Assembly: GCA_041905595.1 (NCBI GenBank)
Contig: JAYRKT010000011.1
Location: forward strand, 1-64,000
Length of the DNA: 64,000 bases
Direction: 5' to 3'
DNA from: Aliitabrizicola sp041905595
GTDB lineage: Bacteria; Pseudomonadota; Alphaproteobacteria; Rhodobacterales; Rhodobacteraceae
This document shows positions 25,396 to 33,711 of the stretch, one piece after another. A program made the translations under genes and the position numbers. Positions within the stretch are counted from its first letter, which is position 1. Each line of letters opens with the position of its first letter. The notes below the pieces were generated by a model that worked only from the letters and a program-made list of their open reading frames with translations, made no database searches and was not told the origin of the DNA.

Positions 25396-26325
25396 CTAGC
25401 GAACCGGCGGACGGATTTCACGCGGAATCTTCGCCTGTTGCAGGATGCGCCCGTCGATCACGACAAGCCCAGCCGCGATCAGGGCAAAGCCGAGATAGTC
25501 GCGCAAGGGCAGGCTTTCGCCCAGGACCACGGCGCCGAGGATCACCGCGAAGGGCGCGGTCAGCAGCGTCACGAGGCTCAGGTTTCCGGCACCGGCGAGG
25601 GCGAGCACACGGTAGTAAAGCAGGTAGGCCCCGGCCGTCGAGACTACAGCAAGATAAGCCAGCGCCAGCCAGGTGCCCGCGGCCGGCGCGGGGGGCAGGC
25701 CCTCGACCGCCAGAGCGGCGGGAACCATTAACAGCGTCGATCCGGTCAACATCCCGGCCGCCGCAACCTGGGGCGGCAGGCCCGACAGGTTGAGCCGCCC
25801 CCAAACCGCGGCGCAGGCATAGGAGAGCGCCGCGACCAGCAGCGTGAGCTGTGCGAGCGAGGTCAGGTCGAGCGCGGTCAGGGCCTGCAGGCCGATGACG
25901 ACCGTCACCCCTGCAAGGCCGAGCAGCACCCCAGCCAGCCGTCGTCCGGTCAGTCTTTCATCCCGGAACACGATCGAGGCCACGACCACTCCCATCAGTG
26001 CCGTCGAGGCGTTCAGGATCGCGGCGAGGCCGGAGGGCACCGTCAGCTGTGCCCAGGTGATGAGCGAGAAGGGGATGGCGTTATTGAGTGCGCCCATGAC
26101 AAGGAACGCGGCCCAGACGCGGGGCGATCGTGGAACCTGCAGCCCCCGCAGCGCGACATAAAGCCAGAGGAGAAGGCAGGCCCCGGTCACGCGGAAGGCC
26201 ACGGTTCCGAGGACCCCGATCTCGTTGATCGCGAGGCGATTGGCGATGAAGGACCCGCCCCAGATGATCGCGAGGAGAAGGAGTTCGCCCCAGGCGCGGG
26301 CACTGAGATGCTTCTGCGGTGTCAT
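25396..26325 (-). CDS. EamA/DMT-family transporter
   Basis: A 309-residue inner-membrane protein with ten predicted helices arranged as two EamA repeats (first LLLAIIWGGSFIANRLAIN, second from about residue 155). These exporters move amino acids, purines or other metabolites. The repeat-end motif LGAVVLGESLPLRDYLGFALI is typical. It begins the minus-strand run with the P-loop gene, metA and the hydrolase (27-bp gap), so export of a methionine-pathway compound is possible, but substrate cannot be read from sequence. Confidence 0.88.
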   Translation of the reverse strand: MTPQKHLSARAWGELLLLAIIWGGSFIANRLAINEIGVLGTVAFRVTGACLLLWLYVALRGLQVPRSPRVWAAFLVMGALNNAIPFSLITWAQLTVPSGLAAILNASTALMGVVVASIVFRDERLTGRRLAGVLLGLAGVTVVIGLQALTALDLTSLAQLTLLVAALSYACAAVWGRLNLSGLPPQVAAAGMLTGSTLLMVPAALAVEGLPPAPAAGTWLALAYLAVVSTAGAYLLYYRVLALAGAGNLSLVTLLTAPFAVILGAVVLGESLPLRDYLGFALIAAGLVVIDGRILQQAKIPREIRPPVR

Positions 26326-26372
26326 GCAACTGATCTATCAGTGCAGGAAAGGTGCCGCGACCCGGAAACTGC

Positions 26373-26401
26373 GGGTTCCGCCTGAAGGACAGGCGGAACC
26401 C
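26373..26401 (-). terminator. Hairpin after the FadL-like gene
   Basis: GGGTTCCGCCTG (26373-26384) and CAGGCGGAACCC (26390-26401) form a perfect 12-bp stem with a 5-base loop, directly downstream of the minus-strand FadL-like gene. No long T-run. Confidence 0.6.
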
Positions 26402-26407
26402 ATGAGA

Positions 26408-27511
26408 TCAGAAGTAATAGCCGATCCGTACGGCCGCGCCGATGGCGCTGTTGCCGTTGAAGATGCCTGCGGGGGCCACCTTGCCCGCTGCAGTCTCGGC
26501 ATCCCCGACATCATAGTATCGGATGGCGGCCGTGATCTTGAGCTGGTTCCACGTATAGGTTGCGGCCGCCCCGATCGAATTGTAGCCGTTGACCGGGTTC
26601 AGGTTCGAGGTGTAGCCGTCCAGCGGCGTGTCATAGGCATAGCTGATTGCCCCCGACCAGTTCTCGTTGAACTTGTAGCCAAGACCGATGGTGTAGGTCG
26701 TCGTCGGACCATTGTAGGACACCAGCGGCTGCCCCGTCATCGCGCCGTACATCGCCGGGTCGATACCGAACTGTTCCCAGTCCACCCACCGCACCGAACC
26801 GAACAGCAGCGTATTGGTGGCGACGCCGGTCTGGAACTCGAGGTTGACCGACTGGGGGGTCTTGACCGGCGCGGTACTGCTGAGGGTCCCAAGGGCCGAG
26901 GACTCGTTCGTGGTCAGATCGTAGTCGATTGCCGAGTTGTAGGTCAGCGCCACCTTGGCCGCGATTTCCGGTTTCTCCCAGCCGATGCCAAGCACATAGC
27001 CCCAAGCACCCTCTTCCGGGGCATCGATGGCGTAGTTGGCGACGAAGGGAATGGTCGCATTGGCCTTCAGCGTCTGGTAGCGCAGACCGCCGAAGACGCT
27101 GAACTGCGAGGCGAACTTGTAACGGGCCAGCGCGGTGTAGGAAACCGTGTCGAGTTCTGCCAGCGTGCCCTGGGCGAAGTAGCCGGTGCCAAGCGGGTAA
27201 TCGACATTCGCGCCGAAGGGCTTGTCGATGATGAAGGCCAGATTCAGATTGTCGTTGATGACCCAGTTCACGCCTGAATTGACCAGCGTGTAGTTGGTCA
27301 GGACTTCGCCCGAAGCCTTGCCGCCCAGCAACGGTGACGCGACGCCGGACACGTCGGGATTCAGGTTGCCAATCGTGAATTCAGCGTAGTTCTTGCCTTC
27401 ATACAGCACGAAGGCCGATTGCGGCGAGCGGTCGACACCGCCTGCCATGGCGATTGCGGGCATCGTGAATGCAACCGCCGTGGCGCCGAACGCCATCCGT
27501 TTGTTTTTCAT
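26408..27511 (-). CDS. OmpP1/FadL-family outer-membrane transporter
   Basis: A 367-residue outer-membrane barrel. A signal peptide (AVAFTMPAIAMA) is followed directly by GGVDRSPQSAFVLYEGKNYAE, matching the FadL N-terminal hatch, and the protein ends in IGYYF with a terminal aromatic. FadL-family channels import long-chain fatty acids or aromatic hydrocarbons. Strand-alternating motifs such as IGLGYKFNENWSGAISYAY support the barrel. It is shorter than E. coli FadL (about 420 mature). It is followed by a strong hairpin and seems monocistronic. Confidence 0.85.
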   Translation of the reverse strand: MKNKRMAFGATAVAFTMPAIAMAGGVDRSPQSAFVLYEGKNYAEFTIGNLNPDVSGVASPLLGGKASGEVLTNYTLVNSGVNWVINDNLNLAFIIDKPFGANVDYPLGTGYFAQGTLAELDTVSYTALARYKFASQFSVFGGLRYQTLKANATIPFVANYAIDAPEEGAWGYVLGIGWEKPEIAAKVALTYNSAIDYDLTTNESSALGTLSSTAPVKTPQSVNLEFQTGVATNTLLFGSVRWVDWEQFGIDPAMYGAMTGQPLVSYNGPTTTYTIGLGYKFNENWSGAISYAYDTPLDGYTSNLNPVNGYNSIGAAATYTWNQLKITAAIRYYDVGDAETAAGKVAPAGIFNGNSAIGAAVRIGYYF

Positions 27512-27598
27512 GTTTCCTCCCCAAGCGATCCTGACCGTGGGCCAGGTTCAACCGGAACGCTACGAAAAGCCTTGAATTCCCGTCAACGATTGACCTGA

Positions 27599-27621
27599 CG
27601 TAACGCATTCGTGACGTTACG
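27599..27621. repeat. Small inverted repeat at the end of the second DMT gene
   Basis: CGTAACG (27599-27605) pairs with CGTTACG (27615-27621) and spans the stop codon of the minus-strand DMT gene. It may act as a weak terminator before the FadL gene. Confidence 0.35.
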
Positions 27622-28498
27622 GCGCGACTTTATGGCGACGGTATTCCGACCGGATGTTCAACCAGTTCGCCAGGCAGATGATGGCGGCGCCCAGAAAAAC
27701 CGCAGGCTCCAGCGGCTCGCCGTAAAGGAACATGGCGACAATCGCAATCACCGGAAGCCGGACGAAGTCGATCGGAATCACGATCGAGGCGGGGGCGAGG
27801 GTCAGCGCCTTGGTCAGGCAGAAATGCGCAATGACTCCCGCCGCTCCGACAACAAGAAGCGCCGGCGCCTCCGCGAGGCCGGGAAAGGTGACATCGCCAT
27901 CCGCCGCAGACAGGGTCAGGCCAAAGGCGCCTTGCATTACGGTCAGCCAGAACAGGATCGAGATGACCTGCTCGTGGAAGGTCAGGCGCTTGGTGAAGAT
28001 CGCGGATCCGGCAAAGCCGATGGCCGAGGCTGCAGCGGCCAGAATGCCGGGGTTGATATGGGCGATGTCGGGACGTGCCACGATCAGCACCCCGACAAAT
28101 CCGAGTGTGGCCGACGCTGCCCGCGCCGGTGTCAGCCGCTCGCCCAGGAACAGCGGAGACAGCAGGATGACCCACAGCGGTGAAGTGAATTCCAGCGCGA
28201 AGACCTGCGCCAGCGGGATCATGGTCAGCGACCAGAACCACAGGTTCTGCCCGGCAAAATGGAAGAGGTTGCGGATCAGGTGCGTGCCGATGCGGTTGGC
28301 CCGCACCTCGCCCAGACGTCCTGCCAGTCCTCCGATGACGACGACCAGTGCAAGGCCGATCAGCGACCGCCAGGTCATGATCTCGAACGTGTCGAGTGTG
28401 CGCGCCAGCGACCGGCCGGCGACCGCCATGGAAGAGAAGGACAGGATCGAGCCCGACATCCAGGCTGCGGCGGCGAGTGGGCGGTAGGTGTCGGACAT
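27617..28498 (-). CDS. EamA/DMT-family transporter
   Basis: A 293-residue inner-membrane protein with ten predicted helices in two EamA repeats (EIMTWRSLIGLALVVVIGGL; PLWVILLSPLFLGERLTPARA; and PVIAIVAMFLYGEPLEPAVF). The ATG at 28498 is used because the same frame upstream (to 28903) reads as random Arg/Pro-rich sequence. The paired E-RL and GEP-LEP motifs are those of the drug/metabolite exporter family. It is divergent from the TRAP binding protein; the substrate is unknown. Confidence 0.88.
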   Translation of the reverse strand: MSDTYRPLAAAAWMSGSILSFSSMAVAGRSLARTLDTFEIMTWRSLIGLALVVVIGGLAGRLGEVRANRIGTHLIRNLFHFAGQNLWFWSLTMIPLAQVFALEFTSPLWVILLSPLFLGERLTPARAASATLGFVGVLIVARPDIAHINPGILAAAASAIGFAGSAIFTKRLTFHEQVISILFWLTVMQGAFGLTLSAADGDVTFPGLAEAPALLVVGAAGVIAHFCLTKALTLAPASIVIPIDFVRLPVIAIVAMFLYGEPLEPAVFLGAAIICLANWLNIRSEYRRHKVAP

Positions 28499-28813
28499 GG
28501 GGGCAGGGACCTTTCCGCCCCATCTGCCCCGCGCGGGTCGGGATTGTCCAGTCGTGGGTGACTGCCTGTGCCGCAGGTCGCGGGGCGGTCGTAGACCGGT
28601 TTGCCACCGGAAAGCCGGCCAACAACGCCCGGCTGTTGGGCAGGTGCCTGTTTTCCGGGCGGTGTGGCGGCGACTTTCCGCCGTGGACCCTGCGTAACTC
28701 TTCGACCGAGACGCTGGACAGATTCGCCATTCCGTGCAAGGGTTTGCACCAGCCGGCCTGCGTCGAGGAGGATTGCGGGCCTGTGGTTCCATCCAACGCA
28801 AAGGGAGTACCGT
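28499..28813. other. Divergent intergenic region between DMT gene and TRAP binding protein
   Basis: No gene seen. It should contain promoters for both divergent genes. A short CCGGT/ACCGG inverted repeat lies near 28596-28611, and AAGGGAG at 28800-28806 is the ribosome site of the TRAP gene. Confidence 0.5.
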
Positions 28814-29920
28814 ATGGATCGTCGTTCTTTCCTGACCAAGGCGACTGTGGGCGGGGCCGCCGCGGCAGCCGCGTCGGCTCTGGCCGCACCGGCGGTTGCG
28901 CAAAGCGCGCCCAAGGTGACCTGGCGCCTGACTTCGTCCTTCCCGAAATCGCTCGACACCATCTTCGGCGCCGCCGAGGTGCTGTCCAAGCGGATGTCAG
29001 AGGCGACCGACGGCAACTTCACCATCCAGGTCTTTGCAGCCGGTGAACTGGTCCCCGGTCTGCAGGCTGCCGACGAGGTTTCGGCCGGCAACATCGAGGC
29101 CTGCCATACGGTCGGCTACTACTACTGGGGCAAGGACCCGACCTGGGCCGTGGCGGCCGCCGTTCCGTTCTCGCTGAACGCGCGCGGGATCAACGCCTGG
29201 CAATACCAGGGTGGCGGGATCGACCTGTACAACGAGTTCCTGGCGGGCTCGAACATCGTCGCCTATCCGGGCGGCAACACCGGCGTGCAGATGGGTGGCT
29301 GGTTCCGCAAGGAAGTGAACACCGTCGAGGACATGAAGGGCCTCAAGTACCGGATCGGCGGCTTCGCCGGCAAGGTGATGGAGAAGCTCGGCGTCGTGCC
29401 GCAGCAGATCGCCGGCGGCGACATCTACCCGGCGCTGGAAAAAGGCACGATCGACGCCGCCGAATGGGTCGGCCCGTATGACGACGAGAAGCTCGGCTTC
29501 TACAAGGTCGCGCCCTATTACTACTATCCCGGCTGGTGGGAGGGCGGTCCGACCGTCCACTTCATGTTCAACAAGGCCGCCTATGAAGGCCTGCCCCCGG
29601 CCTACCAGTCGCTCCTGCGCTCGGTCTGCCAGGGTGTCGACGCAAACATGCTGCAGATGTACGACTGGAAGAACCCGACCGCGATCAAGAGCCTGGTCGG
29701 CAATGGCGTGCAGCTTCGGCCCTTCAGCCCGCAGATCCTCGAAGCCTGCTTCAACGCCGCCAACGAGGTCTATGCCGAGATGGAGGCGACGAACGCCAAC
29801 TTCGCCAAGCTCTGGGGATCGATCAAGGCGTTCCGCAAGGACTACTTCACCTGGACGCAGATCGCCGAATACAACTACGACACCTTCATGATGCTGCAGG
29901 CCAACGCCGGCAAACTCTGA
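28814..29920 (+). CDS. TRAP transporter substrate-binding protein (DctP/TakP-like)
   Basis: A 368-residue periplasmic binding protein. The start at ATG 28814 has AAGGGAG seven bases before it. The leader MDRRSFLTKA with an Ala-rich hydrophobic stretch ending in APAVAQ is a twin-arginine signal, which is usual for this TRAP branch. HTVGYYYWGKDPTWA and PFSLNARGINAWQYQGG match the TakP-like (alpha-keto acid / mannitol-chloroaromatic) cluster. It delivers carboxylates to the DctQM permease encoded, convergently, just downstream. Followed by a bidirectional terminator. Confidence 0.9.
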   Translation: MDRRSFLTKATVGGAAAAAASALAAPAVAQSAPKVTWRLTSSFPKSLDTIFGAAEVLSKRMSEATDGNFTIQVFAAGELVPGLQAADEVSAGNIEACHTVGYYYWGKDPTWAVAAAVPFSLNARGINAWQYQGGGIDLYNEFLAGSNIVAYPGGNTGVQMGGWFRKEVNTVEDMKGLKYRIGGFAGKVMEKLGVVPQQIAGGDIYPALEKGTIDAAEWVGPYDDEKLGFYKVAPYYYYPGWWEGGPTVHFMFNKAAYEGLPPAYQSLLRSVCQGVDANMLQMYDWKNPTAIKSLVGNGVQLRPFSPQILEACFNAANEVYAEMEATNANFAKLWGSIKAFRKDYFTWTQIAEYNYDTFMMLQANAGKL

Positions 29921-29942
29921 TCCCGTTCGTCGGACGGCAAGG

Positions 29943-29974
29943 AAAACCCCGGAGCGCAGGCTCCGGGGTTTTTT
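29943..29974. terminator. Bidirectional terminator between takP-like gene and dctM
   Basis: CCCCGGAG (29947-29954) and CTCCGGGG (29961-29968) form a GC stem; TTTTTT follows on the plus strand and AAAA precedes it, giving T's on the minus strand as well. It separates the two converging genes. Confidence 0.8.
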
Positions 29975-30012
29975 GGTCTTCGCAGGGAGGAGGAGGCGCG
30001 ATACGCGCCCCG

Positions 30013-31857
30013 TCAGGGTGCTGATGATCCTCCTGGCTGCAGTGCCGCCGGCGGTTGGCCCAGCAAGCCGGGCTGCGGAGCTGCCGGTTGCAGTGCGCCC
30101 GGCTGGCCAAGGCTGTTGGTCGCAGGCGCTGCGCCGCCCGGCTGAAGCCCCGGAGGCTGGCCCAGCCCACCGGGCTGCAAAGCGCCCGGCTGACCCAGGC
30201 CGCCGGGTTGCAGGGCCCCGGGTTGCCCAAGGCCGCCGCCAAGCGTCGGCATCTGCGGCAGAGTGATCGTCACGTTCGAGGTGTCCACCGGCTTGCCCTT
30301 GTAGTGCATCACCATCTGCGGGAAGGCGATCACCAGGCCGACCATCACGATCTGGATGATGACAAAAGGCACTGCACCCCAGTAGATCTGCCCGGTCGTG
30401 ACCCCGTCAGTCCGCTTGCCCGTCACCTTGTCGATGAAGGACGACCGCGGTGCGACCGAGCGCAGGTAGAACAGCGCGAAGCCGAAGGGCGGGTGCATGA
30501 ACGAGGTCTGCATGTTCACGCCCAGGATCACCCCGAACCAGATCAGGTCGATGCCAAGCCGCTCCGCTGCGGGGGCGAGCAAGGGGACGATGATGAAGGC
30601 CAGCTCGAAGAAGTCGAGGAAGAAGGCCAGGAAGAACACCAGCAGCGAGACGACAATGAGAAAGCCGATCTCGCCCCCGGGCAGGGACACCAGCAGGTGC
30701 TCGACCCAGAGATGCCCGTTCACGCCATAGAAGGTCAGCGAGAAGACCCGCGCGCCGAGCAGGATGAACATGACGAAGGCCGAAAGCCGCGTTGTCGCCG
30801 CAAGCGCCTGGGTGACGACGCCAAGGTTCAGCCGTCCCTTCAGCGCAGCGAGGAGCAGCGCGCCAACGGCCCCCATCGCGCCGCCCTCGGTCGGGGTGGC
30901 GATGCCGAGGAAGATGGTGCCGAGGACAAGGAAGATCAGCGCCAGCGGCGGGATCAGCACGATGATGACCTGCTGGGCAAGGCGCGACATCAGGTTCAGC
31001 TTCAGGCCCTTGTCGAGCAGCGCAACGACATAGATGATCGCCACCCCGATGGTCCCGCCCAAGATATCGGCGTCGGGGCCATAGTTCGCGTAAAGCATCT
31101 TGTGCGCGGCGTAGCTGACCGCGACGCAGAACAGGATCGCCACCAGCAGGGATGCCACACCCGACCCGAGCGTCCGCGCCTCGGGCGGCAGGGCCGGCAC
31201 ATAGGTGGGGCGGAAGATCGAGGTCAGGAAGATGTAGACCATGTAAAGCCCGGTCAGGACGAGGCCGGGGACCATCGCCGCCGTGTACATGTCGCCCACC
31301 GACCGGCCCAGCTGGTCGGCCAGCACGATCAGCACCAGCGACGGCGGGATGATCTGCGCCAGTGTGCCCGAGGCCGCGATCACGCCCGAAGCCACGCGCC
31401 GGTCATATCCATAGCGGAGCATGATCGGCAGCGAGATCAGACCCATCGCGATCACGCTCGCGGCCACGACGCCGGTCGTCGCCGCAAGCAGCGCGCCGAC
31501 GATGATCACCGCATAGGCAAGGCCGCCGCGCACCGGCCCGAACAGCTGCCCAATCGTGTCGAGCAGGTCTTCGGCCATGCCGGATCGTTCAAGGACGATC
31601 CCCATGAAGGTGAAGAAGGGGATCGCCAGCAGGGTCTCGTTCGAGAGCACCCCCCAGAACCGGCTGGGAAGTGTGTTCAGCAAAGGCCAGTCAAGGGTGA
31701 TCGACCCGCCGCTCAGGGGGGCAAGCTCGACGCCGATGATGAAGAACAGAAGCCCGTTCGCCGCCAGAGAAAACGCCACCGGGTAGCCCAGCAACAGAAA
31801 GATCACCAGCGAGGCGAACATGATCGGCGCCATGTTCAGCGCGATGAATTCCATCAT
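30013..31857 (-). CDS. TRAP transporter large permease (DctM-like) with repetitive C-terminal tail
   Basis: A 614-residue inner-membrane protein of the DctM family with about 12-14 helices. The conserved features include FLLLGYPVAFSLA, IPFFTFMGIVLERSGMAEDLL, ATTGVVAASVIAMGLISLP, IPPSLVLIVLADQLG, and FGVILGVNMQTSFMHPPFG. Typical DctM proteins are 430-550 residues; here a tail of about 75 residues (540-614) adds five copies of an LGQPGALQP-like unit rich in Gly, Gln, Pro and Leu, which I have not seen in the family. ATG overlaps the dctQ stop by 4 bp. It works with DctQ and the upstream binding protein in carboxylate uptake driven by the sodium or proton gradient. Confidence 0.9.
   Translation of the reverse strand: MMEFIALNMAPIMFASLVIFLLLGYPVAFSLAANGLLFFIIGVELAPLSGGSITLDWPLLNTLPSRFWGVLSNETLLAIPFFTFMGIVLERSGMAEDLLDTIGQLFGPVRGGLAYAVIIVGALLAATTGVVAASVIAMGLISLPIMLRYGYDRRVASGVIAASGTLAQIIPPSLVLIVLADQLGRSVGDMYTAAMVPGLVLTGLYMVYIFLTSIFRPTYVPALPPEARTLGSGVASLLVAILFCVAVSYAAHKMLYANYGPDADILGGTIGVAIIYVVALLDKGLKLNLMSRLAQQVIIVLIPPLALIFLVLGTIFLGIATPTEGGAMGAVGALLLAALKGRLNLGVVTQALAATTRLSAFVMFILLGARVFSLTFYGVNGHLWVEHLLVSLPGGEIGFLIVVSLLVFFLAFFLDFFELAFIIVPLLAPAAERLGIDLIWFGVILGVNMQTSFMHPPFGFALFYLRSVAPRSSFIDKVTGKRTDGVTTGQIYWGAVPFVIIQIVMVGLVIAFPQMVMHYKGKPVDTSNVTITLPQMPTLGGGLGQPGALQPGGLGQPGALQPGGLGQPPGLQPGGAAPATNSLGQPGALQPAAPQPGLLGQPPAALQPGGSSAP
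30020..30245. repeat. Coding tandem repeat in dctM tail
   Basis: The DNA coding for the DctM tail is internally repetitive (period near 33 bp, with five imperfect copies encoding LGQP-x-x-LQP). Repeat slippage may vary its length. Confidence 0.6.
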
Positions 31858-32438
31858 TTCGAGATCTCCTCGACCAGCGCCTTGCCTTCCAATTCAGCCG
31901 CCTCATGCGCCGAAACGAAGGGGGTGGGATCGGGGATCAGACCGCGCATCACTGCGATCTTCTTGATGATCTCGGACAGGCCCTGAAGCGCCAGCAGGCA
32001 GAAGCCCAGAAGCAGAAGCGCCTTCGCCGGCCAGATCGTCAGGCCGCCCGCATTGGTCGAGACCTCGCCAGAGCGGTAAGAGGCGGCGACCCAGGGAGCG
32101 AGGTAATAGATCATCAGCAGGCAGAAGGGCATGAGGAAGACGACGTGCCCGAACAGGTCGATCCAATGCTGGGTCCGGCGCGACCAGATGCCATAGATGA
32201 TGTCGATGCGGATATGTTCGTTCTGTTTCAGCGTATAGGCCGAGGCCAGCAGGAAGGCAGCGCCGAACAGATACCACTGCGCCTCGAGCCAAGCATTGGA
32301 TGACGTGCTGAAAACCTTGCGGACGACCGCATTGGTTGCGCTGATGAGGATCGCCAGCAGGATCAGCCATCCCATGGCCCTGCCGACAATCTCGTTGAAC
32401 CGGTCGATGGCCCGGGACAGTCCCAAAAGGACGTTCAT
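31854..32438 (-). CDS. TRAP transporter small permease (DctQ-like)
   Basis: A 194-residue inner-membrane protein with four helices (about 18-40, 52-70, 92-115, 136-155), as expected for DctQ. Motifs NAWLEAQWYLFGAAFLLASAYTL and HIRIDIIY are typical of TakQ-like members. It overlaps dctM by 4 bp and starts a two-gene minus-strand operon convergent with the binding protein gene. Confidence 0.9.
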   Translation of the reverse strand: MNVLLGLSRAIDRFNEIVGRAMGWLILLAILISATNAVVRKVFSTSSNAWLEAQWYLFGAAFLLASAYTLKQNEHIRIDIIYGIWSRRTQHWIDLFGHVVFLMPFCLLMIYYLAPWVAASYRSGEVSTNAGGLTIWPAKALLLLGFCLLALQGLSEIIKKIAVMRGLIPDPTPFVSAHEAAELEGKALVEEISK

Positions 32439-32513
32439 CGCTCCTCCCCTGATCGTTCACGCCTCAATGCGGGCGACATTTTCTTCCGGTATGTCGAACG
32501 GGAGGTGATGCGT

Positions 32514-32530
32514 CAACCTTCCAAAGGTTG
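32514..32530. repeat. Small hairpin upstream of dctQ
   Basis: CAACCTT (32514-32520), loop CCA, AAGGTTG (32524-32530). It lies about 75 bp upstream of the dctQ start and could be an operator or leader hairpin. Confidence 0.35.
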
Positions 32531-32615
32531 CGCAGGTCGAGGCAGCAAAAAATTGGGAGGACGACCTTTCAGCAGGCTTCATTGCCGTGAGCCGTCGCTG
32601 AAAGTCAGCTTCATT

Positions 32616-32633
32616 ATCAGGCAGTTGCCTGAT
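32616..32633. terminator. Hairpin downstream of the orphan membrane protein
   Basis: ATCAGGCA (32616-32623), loop GT, TGCCTGAT (32626-32633), an 8-bp perfect stem 70 bp beyond the minus-strand membrane gene. On the minus strand no T-run follows. Confidence 0.4.
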
Positions 32634-32703
32634 TTCTGGCCGTGCTCTAGCCCGGCTCAGACTTGTAAAGGCCGACCAACTTACTTTCGACCGAGCACTA
32701 TGA

Positions 32704-33435
32704 CTATTCAGCCGGACTCGCGGCAGAGACCTCGGTTGTCCTCAAGCTGGTCGATGTCAGTTCGGATATGCGAGCAACAGCAGAATTTTCGAGGAGATTA
32801 AGCAGGCAATAGATGAATAGCAGTACACCGGCAGCTTCTAGTCCTTCCTCAAGGCTAGCCTCGAGTCTGAATGCGAGGCTCTCTTCGCCAAATCGCTCAA
32901 CAACCACTCCCGCAATCATTTCCATGCCTACGGCGCCTCCCACGAAGATCACGCCGGACGCGACCATCAACAGCATCTCTTTGCGGGGGAGGGTCAGTAG
33001 AAACCTTAAGAAAGCGACTGCAACGATTGCGACGAGGACCAAAGCCGGAATGACCCAGTCGAAGTAGAACGCACCTGACCTTGCACTATCGGGAACGAGC
33101 TTGCCAAAGCGCTCATGGATCGAAAGCGTTTCATCCGCAGAAAGGAAGAAAAAGATCAGACCTAGCGCGATGAAGTACTTCCGTTGCGGCTGACCTTTCT
33201 CGAGGCGATCCGCGAGGACGAACAGCAGCAGGCCAGCAGTAAGCAGGGCGGAAGCCGAGAGCCAAGTGTACACCGAGCGCTCAAAATTGACGTCAAAAGT
33301 CTTCATGTACCGCAAATTGATTGGCGGCGAGACAAAATGGTGAACCAAGTCCTGTGCGAGGCTGACGGACCAAAAGAGCAGGAAAATCATGCAGGTCGCA
33401 AAGTAAAACGATCTTGCCACTTCGACCTCCACCAC
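32704..33435 (-). CDS. Multi-pass membrane protein of unknown function
   Basis: A 243-residue protein with about six predicted helices (roughly 8-28, 56-76, 84-102, 122-145, 152-176, 196-214). A motif in the third-to-fourth region, FLSADETLSIHERFGK, and a late EASLEEGLEAAGVLLFIY resemble acidic/His motifs of uncharacterised bacterial membrane proteins, but I cannot name the family. Codon use is clearly less GC-rich than in the neighbours, and both flanks are non-coding, which suggests recent acquisition. A GTG start is used; no clear ribosome site decides it. Confidence 0.6.
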   Translation of the reverse strand: MVEVEVARSFYFATCMIFLLFWSVSLAQDLVHHFVSPPINLRYMKTFDVNFERSVYTWLSASALLTAGLLLFVLADRLEKGQPQRKYFIALGLIFFFLSADETLSIHERFGKLVPDSARSGAFYFDWVIPALVLVAIVAVAFLRFLLTLPRKEMLLMVASGVIFVGGAVGMEMIAGVVVERFGEESLAFRLEASLEEGLEAAGVLLFIYCLLNLLENSAVARISELTSTSLRTTEVSAASPAE

Positions 33436-33711
33436 AAAAATGTCACAGAATTTTTACATAATCGTTACAAATGGTTTTGCGCAATGAAATTCTTGCAAGG
33501 CCTGCGGAACAGAAAATTTCTGTCCTCCTGTCAGGGCCTCGCTTCGTCGGATCGGGGCGATATCACAAAATGTCAGGCAAGATTGCTATTGATCGATCCC
33601 GGTGAGCCGCAGGGCTGATCGATCTGCTGGATCCGAACGTTCAGATTGGCACCGATAGGGACCAGGTCCCGTCTGCCTGGCCGGCTCTTTTCGCTTTTGC
33701 GACTCTAGCGT

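Noticed and set aside
23347..25731. Long plus-strand open frame opposite the hydrolase, metA and P-loop genes
   Set aside because: Composition is Arg/Gly-rich without recognisable domains and it mirrors three real genes.
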